In this document: positions 7,531 through 13,707 of the stretch, piece by piece
Layout of the letters: the number at the start of each line of letters is the position of its first letter
Numbering within the stretch: the stretch's first letter is position 1
Source: an uncultured Lachnospiraceae bacterium
GTDB lineage: Bacteria > Bacillota > Clostridia > Lachnospirales > Lachnospiraceae
DNA length: 15,018 nt
Assembly (NCBI GenBank): GCA_948441955.1
Contig: CAOJQZ010000060.1
Location: forward strand, 1-15,018
Direction: 5' to 3'
Notes under the pieces: model-generated
Database searches by the model: none
Told to the model about the DNA's origin: nothing
The model's input: the letters and a program-made list of their open reading frames with translations, nothing else
Made by a program: the position numbers and the translations under genes

Positions 7531-7557
7531 GTATCATAACATGGGCTGGTATACAAT
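7529..7557 (+). promoter_or_regulatory. Candidate degV promoter
   Basis: TTGTAT (7529-7534) and TACAAT (7552-7557) are 17 bases apart. An overlapping extended -10 reading is TGG-TATACA (7547-7555). The -35 box is poor and overlaps the end of the inverted repeat, which would allow TetR control. Exact boxes are uncertain. Confidence 0.4.
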
Positions 7558-7643
7558 AATAAGTAGTAATAAAAACCATGTGATGAGATAAAGGATGTTA
7601 CTGTGAACAGAGTAAACAGTAATATAAAATGAAGGAGACGATT

Positions 7644-8498
7644 ATGGGAAAAATAATTTTACTTGCGGAGACCGGTTCGGATATTCCGGCAGAAACTGCC
7701 CGTCAATATGGAATCTATATTGTACCGATGCATGTATCCTTTGGCGGGGAAACAAGGGATGACGGCAGTTTTCCGGCTGAGGAAGTGGTAAATTATTATA
7801 AGAAAACCGGAAAGCTTCCGAAGACAAGCGGATGTGTACCGGAGGATTTTGAAAAAATATATGACAAGATTCATAAGGAGAATCCGAAGAGCCAGATTCT
7901 TTATCTTGCCTATTCTTCTGTGACAACCTGCTCCTATCAGAGTGGACAGATTGCGGCAGAAAACAGGGACTATATAACAAGTATTGACACGAAGCATGTA
8001 TCTGTGGGACAGTATGTAGTTGTTATCACAATGGCGAAGCTTTTAAAAGAGCATCCGGAGTGGGGAATAGAGGAAGCCCTTACAAAGGCGGAGGAAATAT
8101 CGAGGCGTGTCAGCATGTGCTTTGTGCCGGATACATTAGAATTTCTCCGTGCCGGCGGAAGGGTCAGCAACGCGGCGGCGCTCTGCGGAGCGCTTCTTAA
8201 GATTCATCCGAGAATCGAGATTCTAGACGGGTATCTTCAGGCAACAAAAAAACACAGAGGGAATATGAAAAAGCTGGCGCCACAGCTCGTGAGGGAATAT
8301 ATTAAGGAAAAGAACCTTGATCTGGAGGAGCTTTGGCTTATCTCTTCACCGGGACTTGATGAAGAGGTGATAAAAAAGGCGGAAGATGAGGCCTTTTCGT
8401 GCGGCGCAAAAAAGGTAAGCTGGGTGAAGACGGGCGGTGTTATCACCACACACGGCGGACCGGGGGCCTTTGGTGTTGTAGGGTTTACGAAAGCATAA
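7644..8498 (+). CDS. DegV family protein (fatty-acid-binding)
   Basis: This 284-residue cytoplasmic protein of the DegV family binds fatty acyl chains; relatives act as FakB partners of the FakA fatty-acid kinase. Family landmarks are present: ETGSDIP near the start, TSGCVPEDF (family TSQP.PE.F), YSSVTTCSYQSG, IDTKHVSVGQ, DTLEFLRAGGRVS and the C-terminal HGGPGAFGVVG. The second and third motifs depart from the usual TSQP and LSSxLSGTY, so ligand contacts may differ. I use the ATG at 7644 because AAGGAG (7632-7637) sits 6 bases before it. An in-frame ATG at 7629 would precede that site and add five residues. It is divergent from a TetR regulator and closed by a strong terminator, so it is probably monocistronic. 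No fakA gene is in the window. Confidence 0.93.
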   Translation: MGKIILLAETGSDIPAETARQYGIYIVPMHVSFGGETRDDGSFPAEEVVNYYKKTGKLPKTSGCVPEDFEKIYDKIHKENPKSQILYLAYSSVTTCSYQSGQIAAENRDYITSIDTKHVSVGQYVVVITMAKLLKEHPEWGIEEALTKAEEISRRVSMCFVPDTLEFLRAGGRVSNAAALCGALLKIHPRIEILDGYLQATKKHRGNMKKLAPQLVREYIKEKNLDLEELWLISSPGLDEEVIKKAEDEAFSCGAKKVSWVKTGGVITTHGGPGAFGVVGFTKA

Positions 8499-8530
8499 AT
8501 TTAAGCATTTTAAGGAGCTTATCTGTAAGA

Positions 8531-8565
8531 ATGTCAGAATCTGGAGACAGATTCTGATATTTTTT
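8531..8565 (+). terminator. Intrinsic terminator after degV
   Basis: A 9-base perfect stem, TCAGAATCT (8534-8542) with AGATTCTGA (8549-8557), loop GGAGAC, is extendable by three more pairs including one G-U. It is followed directly by a run of T (8560-8565). Confidence 0.9.
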
Positions 8566-8583
8566 GCTCTAAACTGTTTTAGG

Positions 8584-8613
8584 TTGTCATATTTGTATTT
8601 TGTGTAGTATAAT
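8584..8613 (+). promoter_or_regulatory. Sigma-A promoter for the ABC exporter operon
   Basis: TTGTCA (8584-8589), an 18-base spacer and perfect TATAAT (8608-8613) lie directly downstream of the degV terminator and about 50 bases before the ATPase gene. Confidence 0.75.
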
Positions 8614-8669
8614 AGGAGAAATAAGATAGCTAATTGTTTCTAATGAAATGGAAAGAAAGGCGGTTTTAA

Positions 8670-9377
8670 ATGAAATTCATTATTGAGCATTTAACAAAGC
8701 ATTTTGGGAAAAAACAGGTTTTGCAGGATATAGATTTTATCTTTGAAGAAGGGAAGATATACGGTCTTCTGGGAAGAAACGGCGCGGGAAAAACAACGCT
8801 GTTTAATTGCATTAACCGGGATATAGAAACAGACAGCGGCAGCTTCTGTCTGGATATAAACGGGCAGAGAAGGGAGCTTGTTCCGGAAGATGTAGGGTAT
8901 GTGCTGTCGGCCCCTGTTGTGCCGGAATTCCTGACAGGCCGTGAATTTTTGAAATTTTTTATAGATATTAATGAAAGCTCCATTGAGAATCCAAGAAGTT
9001 TGGACGAATATTTTGAATCTGTGAGCATTGCAAGGGAGGACAGGGATAAGCTTCTTAAGGATTATTCCCACGGTATGAAAAATAAGATGCAGATGCTTGT
9101 CAGTATGATTGCAAAGCCTAATATTCTGCTTCTGGATGAACCCCTTACTTCTTTAGATGTAGTAGTTGCAGAAGAAATGAAAGCATTACTCCGCTCCTTG
9201 AAGGATGGACGAATTACTATTTTTTCTACACATATTATGGACCTTGCTCTTGATCTTTGTGATGAGATTGTCCTGTTAAGCCATGGGGAGCTGGAGATAG
9301 TGGAAAAGAGCAGTATGGACGGCCATGAGTTCAAAGATAGAATTATTGCGGCGCTTAGGGAGGAACGACATGAATAA
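8670..9377 (+). CDS. ABC transporter ATP-binding protein (exporter type)
   Basis: This 235-residue nucleotide-binding subunit has Walker A GRNGAGKT (35-42), a degenerate signature YSHGM (132-136), Walker B ILLLDEP (152-158) with catalytic Glu157, D-loop SLD and H-loop His188. Where the Q-loop should be, the sequence reads VLSAPVVPEF, with no Gln, as in a number of ABC-2-type export ATPases. The ribosome binding site is AAAGGCGG upstream of the ATG. The stop overlaps the start of the next gene by 8 bases, so both subunits are made together. The size and lack of extra domains fit a drug, peptide or membrane-component exporter energising the membrane protein encoded next. The substrate cannot be read from the sequence. 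Confidence 0.93.
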   Translation: MKFIIEHLTKHFGKKQVLQDIDFIFEEGKIYGLLGRNGAGKTTLFNCINRDIETDSGSFCLDINGQRRELVPEDVGYVLSAPVVPEFLTGREFLKFFIDINESSIENPRSLDEYFESVSIAREDRDKLLKDYSHGMKNKMQMLVSMIAKPNILLLDEPLTSLDVVVAEEMKALLRSLKDGRITIFSTHIMDLALDLCDEIVLLSHGELEIVEKSSMDGHEFKDRIIAALREERHE

Positions 9378-10941
9378 AACTTTGAAAATTTCCTTTTCTC
9401 TTAGAAATACATACCGCGTTAATGCGATTTTATATTCTCTCAAGCAGATTCCCCTTATCAGGAAGCTTTTGCCGGATATGCTGTATCAGGCGGAAGAGCT
9501 GAAGCTTCTGGCAAATGTACTGTCGGTGCTGTGGGAGATCGTTTCCATATTTCTTGGAAAGCTTTTGTATCTCCTTTTAATGGTAAACGGAGCAGGGCTT
9601 TTGTATAAGCGCTTGCCGGAAGAGGCAGTATTTCTGCATATTCTTTTGTTTTTGACAATGATCGGAAGTTTTACGAATACAAGCCTTTTTAATCCTACAA
9701 AGGATAAGTATTATGGGATTATTCTTATGCGGATGGATGCCAGAAAATATACGCTGGTAAATTATACCTATACGATGCTGAAGGTGGTTATGGGTTTTCT
9801 GCCCTTTACGATACTATTTGGAAAAGCCTGGGAGGTTCCGCTGTGGCTTTGTCTGCTTCTGCCTTTTTCTATTATGGGAAGCAAAATTTTTGTCTCTTCC
9901 ATTGCTCTGTGGAATTATGAAAAGAAGGGGGATGTCTATAATGAAAACAGATTGAAAAAATATGCGTGGATTGGCATTTTTCTGCTTCTTGGGGCCGCCT
10001 ACGGACTGCCGGCAGCAGGATTCGTATTTCCCCAATTAGTTTCCGGCGGAGTGTTTCTGGCATTTATTGCGGCAGGTGTATCAGGTATACGTAAGATTTA
10101 TTTTTTCAATTCCTACAGGGAGATGAATAAAGAGCTGCTTTCGCACATAACAAATCAGACGGATACATCGGCGCAGACTGCTAAAGCAGCAAATGAAAAA
10201 AAGATTTCTGCGGACATTCCTATTACAAGCCGCCGGAAAGGCTTTCAGTATCTAAATGAGTTGTTTATTAAGCGTCATCGGGCTATTCTGTGGAATTCTG
10301 CTCAGAAGATTGCAGGCGTGTGTGCAGTTATTATATGCGGGGTGCTCTTGATTCTCTATTTCAAACCGAATATAAAGCCGGAGGTAAATAAAATAGTTAT
10401 GAATACCCTTCCTTATTTTACATTTATTATGTATGCGATTAACAGAGGAACAAGCTTTACCCAGGCATTATTTATGAACTGCGATCACAGTCTTCTTACC
10501 TATTCCTTTTATAAGCAGCCAGGTTTTATTCTAAAGCTGTTTCAGATACGGCTTTTCGAGATTATGAAGATAAATGCAGTGCCGGCAGTAATTATTGGGG
10601 CAGGTCTGTCTCTTATTCTTTTTGCTTCCGGCGGTACAGACAATCCGGCAGATTACGTGATACTGATTACAGCTATTCTCGGTATGAGCCTGTTCTTTTC
10701 GGTACATTATCTGACGGTTTATTATTTGCTTCAGCCCTATAATGCCGGCACAGAATTAAAGAGCGGAATGTATAAGGTGGTTATGTGCATTACATACTTT
10801 TGTTGTCTTTTCCTCATGCAGCTTCGGATGCCGATACCGATTTTTGGGGTTATGATGATTGTATTTTGTGTAGTGTACAGTATTGCGGCGTGTGTTCTGG
10901 TGTACAGGTTTGCGCCGGAAACATTTAAGATTAGGGTGTAA
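9370..10941 (+). CDS. ABC exporter membrane subunit, about 12 transmembrane helices
   Basis: This membrane protein of about 523 residues consists of two hydrophobic halves joined by a hydrophilic stretch (about 245-305, rich in Lys, Asn, Thr and Ala). Likely membrane segments are near 48-76, 86-104, 132-150, 156-180, 199-217, 222-240, 312-331, 343-357, 400-420, 429-452, 468-485 and 490-513. It has no signal peptide and no periplasmic-binding-protein features, so it is the permease of an exporter. The ATG at 9370 has GGGAGG (9358-9363) six bases upstream and lies inside the end of the ATPase gene. A longer frame back to 9325 has no such site. I do not recognise a specific family. The two-halves layout suggests an internally duplicated ABC-2-like permease, but this is inference. 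Confidence 0.85.
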   Translation: MNKTLKISFSLRNTYRVNAILYSLKQIPLIRKLLPDMLYQAEELKLLANVLSVLWEIVSIFLGKLLYLLLMVNGAGLLYKRLPEEAVFLHILLFLTMIGSFTNTSLFNPTKDKYYGIILMRMDARKYTLVNYTYTMLKVVMGFLPFTILFGKAWEVPLWLCLLLPFSIMGSKIFVSSIALWNYEKKGDVYNENRLKKYAWIGIFLLLGAAYGLPAAGFVFPQLVSGGVFLAFIAAGVSGIRKIYFFNSYREMNKELLSHITNQTDTSAQTAKAANEKKISADIPITSRRKGFQYLNELFIKRHRAILWNSAQKIAGVCAVIICGVLLILYFKPNIKPEVNKIVMNTLPYFTFIMYAINRGTSFTQALFMNCDHSLLTYSFYKQPGFILKLFQIRLFEIMKINAVPAVIIGAGLSLILFASGGTDNPADYVILITAILGMSLFFSVHYLTVYYLLQPYNAGTELKSGMYKVVMCITYFCCLFLMQLRMPIPIFGVMMIVFCVVYSIAACVLVYRFAPETFKIRV

Positions 10942-10962
10942 ATAGGCAAGGGTAAAAATTTG

Positions 10963-10991
10963 TTGACTATGGCGGCGGATTAGGATATTAT
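10963..10991 (+). promoter_or_regulatory. Strong sigma-A promoter of the mini-ORF leader and mutS2-like gene
   Basis: TTGACT (10963-10968), a 17-base spacer and TATTAT (10986-10991), each 5 of 6 to consensus. It starts 22 bases after the permease stop. Predicted transcription from about 10998 gives a leader of about 400 nt before the next large gene. Confidence 0.75.
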
Positions 10992-11027
10992 GGTAGTGGG
11001 AATAGAGAAGAAAAGGCAGGTGTGTGG

Positions 11028-11063
11028 ATGTTAGTCGTTTCTGTAATGACAAAAAACAACTAA
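11028..11063 (+). CDS. Leader mini-ORF A (11 codons)
   Basis: The first short frame of the leader reads MLVVSVMTKNN and stops at TAA. AAGGCAGG lies 8 bases before the ATG, a plausible ribosome binding site. Its stop is directly followed by the ATG of mini-ORF B (TAAATG). Residues 3-5 (VVS) recur at the same place in mini-ORF C. Coding status is inferred from position only. Confidence 0.4.
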   Translation: MLVVSVMTKNN

Positions 11064-11129
11064 ATGATAAGAAAGGGCGGACACGAGAAGTGTGTTTTAT
11101 TTGTGTTACCCCTTTTGACGGTATTTTGA
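11064..11129 (+). CDS. Leader mini-ORF B (21 codons)
   Basis: It begins MIRKGGHEKC and ends LPLLTVF. It has no ribosome binding site of its own and starts immediately after the stop of mini-ORF A, so it would be made by re-initiation. Its TGA overlaps the ATG of mini-ORF C by one base. The Leu/Val-rich hydrophobic second half is of the kind seen in leader peptides. Coding status is inferred. Confidence 0.4.
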   Translation: MIRKGGHEKCVLFVLPLLTVF

Positions 11130-11191
11130 TGCCGGTTGTTTCTGCCGTACAGGAGTTACTGCATACACAGAGAATATCTGCTTTATTTTAA
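11129..11191 (+). CDS. Leader mini-ORF C (20 codons)
   Basis: It begins MPVVSAVQELL and ends RISALF, starting inside the stop of mini-ORF B (TGATG). Its ATG lies in the 3' arm of the hairpin 11119-11134, so translation of mini-ORF B through the hairpin would expose it. It ends 10 bases before the ATG of mini-ORF D, and its stop region (TAAGG) supplies the candidate ribosome binding site for D. Coding status is inferred. Confidence 0.4.
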   Translation: MPVVSAVQELLHTQRISALF

Positions 11192-11201
11192 GGTTGTAAG
11201 G

Positions 11202-11279
11202 ATGCTTTTGCGTAATTGCGGAGGTGTCTGCTACGATACATTTTTATTGTACTTTATGAATAAGACAGAAGATATTTAA
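11202..11279 (+). CDS. Leader mini-ORF D (25 codons), stop abuts attenuator
   Basis: It begins MLLRNCGGVCYDTF and ends MNKTEDI; AAGG (11190-11193) is 8 bases before the ATG. The stop TAA (11277-11279) ends two bases before the left arm of the terminator hairpin. A ribosome on the last codons or stop would therefore cover that arm and favour read-through. This geometry is the main reason to think the mini-ORF is translated. Confidence 0.45.
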   Translation: MLLRNCGGVCYDTFLLYFMNKTEDI

Positions 11280-11281
11280 AG

Positions 11282-11314
11282 AAGTATGGCTGATTAACAC
11301 GGTCATACTTTTTT
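11282..11314 (+). terminator. Attenuator-type intrinsic terminator in the mutS2-like leader
   Basis: AAGTATG (11282-11288) pairs with CATACTT (11304-11310). Four more inner pairs (two G-U) extend the stem to 11, leaving the 7-base loop ATTAACA, and a T run (11309-11314) follows. It lies within the leader, 84 bases before the mutS2-like start codon, rather than at an operon end, hence an attenuator. Confidence 0.8.
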
Positions 11315-11376
11315 GTTGTATCTATGTTATAAAAGCAGTTCGTCTGTTTGGCAGAACCAGGTGTTTTTTAGGTACT

Positions 11377-11412
11377 ATGAGTTTAACAGGAGGCCAAGAT
11401 GGAAAAACATAA
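11377..11412 (+). CDS. Mini-ORF E overlapping the mutS2-like start
   Basis: An 11-codon frame reads MSLTGGQDGKT and ends at TAA inside the first codons of the mutS2-like gene, in another frame. It spans that gene's AGGAGG ribosome binding site. There is only a weak possible site (TTTAGG) before its ATG. It may be chance, or a coupling element. Confidence 0.2.
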   Translation: MSLTGGQDGKT

Positions 11413-13330
11413 TAACTGGGATAAAAAACAGGAAGAATTATTAGAATTTGACAAAATCAAGGAAATGTGGGCAGAGATGGCTCTTACAGAAAAAGCAAAA
11501 GAAAAAATCAGAGATACTGTGCCGTGTATGTCTGAAAATGAGCTGACGGCAAGGCAGAGAGAGACAACGGAGGCAAAGGAAATGATTGAAAAGAATGGAA
11601 ATCCTCCGCTGGTTTCCCTGGAAGGAATCCGGGAATGTGTCCGGTCTTCCGTAAGAGGTGAATGCCTGTCCATATCACAGTTTGAAAAGGTGGAAAATTC
11701 TCTTGTTGCGGTTATGCGGCTTAAGGATTATTTGCGTCGATTCAGGCAATGGGAAAATTCTCTTGCATATTATGACGAGGGGCTTAACTGTCTTACAGAT
11801 GTAAAGGAAACGATAGTTTTGCAGATTAGGAATGGAAGAGTGGATGACAATGCGTCAAAGGAGCTTCGCTCCTATCGTGAAGACATTGACAGAAAGGAAC
11901 AGAATATGAGAGAGAAAGCAGATGCGGTTCTGCGTGCAAATAAAGCATATATGTCAGACAGCTTCAGCACTATAAGAAACGGGCGTCTCTGTCTTCCGGT
12001 GAGAAAGGAATATAAAGGCAAGATAAAAGGGAATGTAATTGACAGGTCTTCTACAGGGAACACAATCTTTATAGAACCGGCTTCAGTGGGGAAATATTTT
12101 GAGGAGCTGCAGCTTTTGCGTATGATGGAGGAAAATGAAGAACGGCGGATTTTATATACTCTTACCGGGATGGTTGCAGATAATGCAGAAGCTTTTGAGG
12201 AAAATATTACTATGATTGAAAAACTGGATTATATTTTTTCAAAAGGAAAACTGAGTCTCGCATATGGCGGAACTATGCCGCAGCTTAACACAGAGAGACA
12301 CATTTGGCTTAAGGACGGCAGACATCCGTTGATGCCTCGGGAAGAGTATGTGCCTCTTCAATTTGAAACAGGCAGAAGCTTTCGGGGAGTGATTATTACC
12401 GGTCCGAATACAGGTGGAAAAACAGCTGCCATTAAGACAGTTGCATTAAACTGTATGATGGCACAGTGCGGCCTCCATGTGGCATGCCAGGATGCAGATA
12501 TATGTATGAACAGTAATTTTCTGTGTGATATCGGAGACGGGCAGAATCTTTCAGAAAATCTGTCCACATTTTCTTCCCATATTACAAATGTGCTGGAGAT
12601 TTTAAAGAGAGTAAATCAGGACAGCCTTGTAATTATGGATGAGCTTGGTTCCGGTACAGATCCGGCGGAAGGAATGGGTATTGCAGTGGCAGTTTTAGAA
12701 GAGCTGAGAAAGAGCGGTGCTTTGTTCCTTGTGACAACACATTATCCTGAAGTAAAGCAGTATGCAGACAAAAAAGAAGGAATTATAAATGCAAGGATGA
12801 CCTTTGACAAAGAAAGCTTAAAGCCGCTCTATCGTCTGGTTATCGGTGAGGCAGGGGAAAGCTGCGCGTTCTATATAGCAGGAAGAATGGGGATGCCGGC
12901 GTCTATGCTTCGGACAGCAGCCAGGGCGGCATACGGAAAGGAGGACATACCAGAAGGCTTAAGCAGTATTGTTTTAGACAACAGAGTGGAAAGAACAGGA
13001 GTACCAGGTATTCGGAAGAAAAAAACAAAAGGAACGTTAAAAGCAAAAGGGAGAGGATATCAATTAGGCGACAGTGTTATGGTATATCCTGATAAAAAAA
13101 TCGGAATCATTTGTCAGACAATGAATGAAAAGGGGGTATTAAGGGTCCAGATGCCAGATAAAAAAATATGGATTAATCATAAACGGATAAAGCTTCATGT
13201 GGCAGCAGAGGAGCTTTACCCGGAGGATTATGATTTTTCTATTATATTTGACAGTGTGAAAAACCGAAAGCTTAGGCATGATATGGACAGAGGAAAAATG
13301 ATAGAGGAGACTGTAATTTTGGAAAGCTGA
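11399..13330 (+). CDS. MutS2-like ATPase lacking the Smr domain
   Basis: This 643-residue MutS-family ATPase resembles MutS2, not mismatch-recognition MutS. The start is LEFDKIKEMW (MutS2 LEF..I), there is a central helical region, and the MutS2 landmarks TIRNGRLCLPVRKEYKGKIKG (191-211) and DRSSTGNTIFIEP (215-227) are present. Then comes the ATPase: Walker A GPNTGGKT (335-342), STFSSH signature region (389-394), Walker B VIMDELGSGTDPAEG (411-425), and His448 in TTHYPE. Residues 554-600 (YQLGDSVMVYP...WINHKRIKL) look like the KOW-like domain that precedes Smr in MutS2. After it only about 43 residues remain, with no Smr motifs; full MutS2 is about 785 residues. AGGAGG sits five bases before the ATG. 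B. subtilis MutS2 splits collided ribosomes, so with this leader a ribosome-rescue or antibiotic-tolerance role is plausible; a DNA role is the alternative. Confidence 0.9.
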   Translation: MEKHNNWDKKQEELLEFDKIKEMWAEMALTEKAKEKIRDTVPCMSENELTARQRETTEAKEMIEKNGNPPLVSLEGIRECVRSSVRGECLSISQFEKVENSLVAVMRLKDYLRRFRQWENSLAYYDEGLNCLTDVKETIVLQIRNGRVDDNASKELRSYREDIDRKEQNMREKADAVLRANKAYMSDSFSTIRNGRLCLPVRKEYKGKIKGNVIDRSSTGNTIFIEPASVGKYFEELQLLRMMEENEERRILYTLTGMVADNAEAFEENITMIEKLDYIFSKGKLSLAYGGTMPQLNTERHIWLKDGRHPLMPREEYVPLQFETGRSFRGVIITGPNTGGKTAAIKTVALNCMMAQCGLHVACQDADICMNSNFLCDIGDGQNLSENLSTFSSHITNVLEILKRVNQDSLVIMDELGSGTDPAEGMGIAVAVLEELRKSGALFLVTTHYPEVKQYADKKEGIINARMTFDKESLKPLYRLVIGEAGESCAFYIAGRMGMPASMLRTAARAAYGKEDIPEGLSSIVLDNRVERTGVPGIRKKKTKGTLKAKGRGYQLGDSVMVYPDKKIGIICQTMNEKGVLRVQMPDKKIWINHKRIKLHVAAEELYPEDYDFSIIFDSVKNRKLRHDMDRGKMIEETVILES

Positions 13331-13347
13331 TCCCTATGGGTATATAT

Positions 13348-13376
13348 TTCACACATTTTCAGCCCTAGAATATACT
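13348..13376 (+). promoter_or_regulatory. Sigma-A promoter for the interrupted SBP gene
   Basis: TTCACA (13348-13353), a 17-base spacer and TATACT (13371-13376), each 5 of 6 to consensus, lie 31 bases before the ATG. No clear terminator was seen between the mutS2-like stop and this promoter. Confidence 0.65.
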
Positions 13377-13407
13377 ATAGCATTAGTATTTTAAGGAGGA
13401 TTCATAT

Positions 13408-13707
13408 ATGAAAAAGCGATTATTAGCGCTTTGCCTTGCTGCTGCGATGACAGCAGCCATGCTGTCTGCATGCTCACAGAAGGAAGAAAAGTCTGAAGAG
13501 ACGATTGTTACAGAAAAAACTTCTGAAAGTAACGAGAAGGAAAAAATTCCTGAGGCTTCAAAGGTCGTACTGAACGAGGTGGCTCATTCTATTTTTTATG
13601 CGCCTATGTATGTAGCGATTGAAGAGGGATATTTTGATGAGGAAGGAATCGATTTGGAGCTTGTGACTGGGTTTGGAGCTAACTATTTAGTACAAAACAA
13701 ATTATAA
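13408..13707 (+). pseudogene. NMT1/THI5-like substrate-binding lipoprotein, truncated by insertion
   Basis: The frame encodes 99 residues: a lipoprotein signal (MKKRLLALCLAAAM, perfect lipobox LSAC with Cys22), an acidic Glu/Lys/Ser linker, then VVLNEVAHSIFYAPMYVAIEEGYFDEEGIDLELVTGFGA, the N-terminal lobe of NMT1/THI5-like ABC binding proteins (thiamine-precursor, nitrate or sulfonate-type). Complete members have about 320-350 residues and continue GADK..... after this point. Here the sequence switches to Asn-Tyr-Leu-Val-Gln-Asn-Lys-Leu and stops. The stop TAA (13705-13707) overlaps the tail of an oppositely oriented recombinase gene by 6 bases. It has its own good promoter and AAGGAGG site. 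The rest of the gene should lie beyond the inserted element. The remnant is unlikely to be functional. Confidence 0.85.

Larger units (their letters stand above)
10998..11398 (+). promoter_or_regulatory. Long 5' leader with chained mini-ORFs and an attenuator
   Basis: The 457-bp gap between the exporter and the mutS2-like gene contains, in order, a strong promoter, four short ORFs (11028-11063, 11064-11129, 11129-11191, 11202-11279), an intrinsic-terminator hairpin (11282-11314), an 84-base stretch with a further short ORF, and the mutS2-like ribosome binding site. A hairpin CGGTAT/ATGCCG (11119-11134) holds the start codon of the third ORF; ACGGTA (11118-11123) can instead pair with TGCCGT (11143-11148), leaving that start in a loop. 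This order is the layout of transcription-attenuation leaders of ribosome-targeting antibiotic resistance genes such as tet(M), ermK and ABC-F genes. I infer the mechanism; the structure elements are visible. Confidence 0.6.

Noticed and set aside
11162..11288. Antiterminator pairing of CATAC (11162-11166) with GTATG of the terminator arm
   Set aside because: Only 5 pairs over more than 100 bases; too weak to claim without covariation.
11316..11333. A second promoter with TATAAA just after the attenuator
   Set aside because: No acceptable -35 box at 16-18 bases upstream; the upstream sequence is the hairpin and T run of the terminator.
13331..13345. CCCTATGGG palindrome after the mutS2-like gene as terminator
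   Set aside because: The arms are too short, there is no loop and no T run follows.
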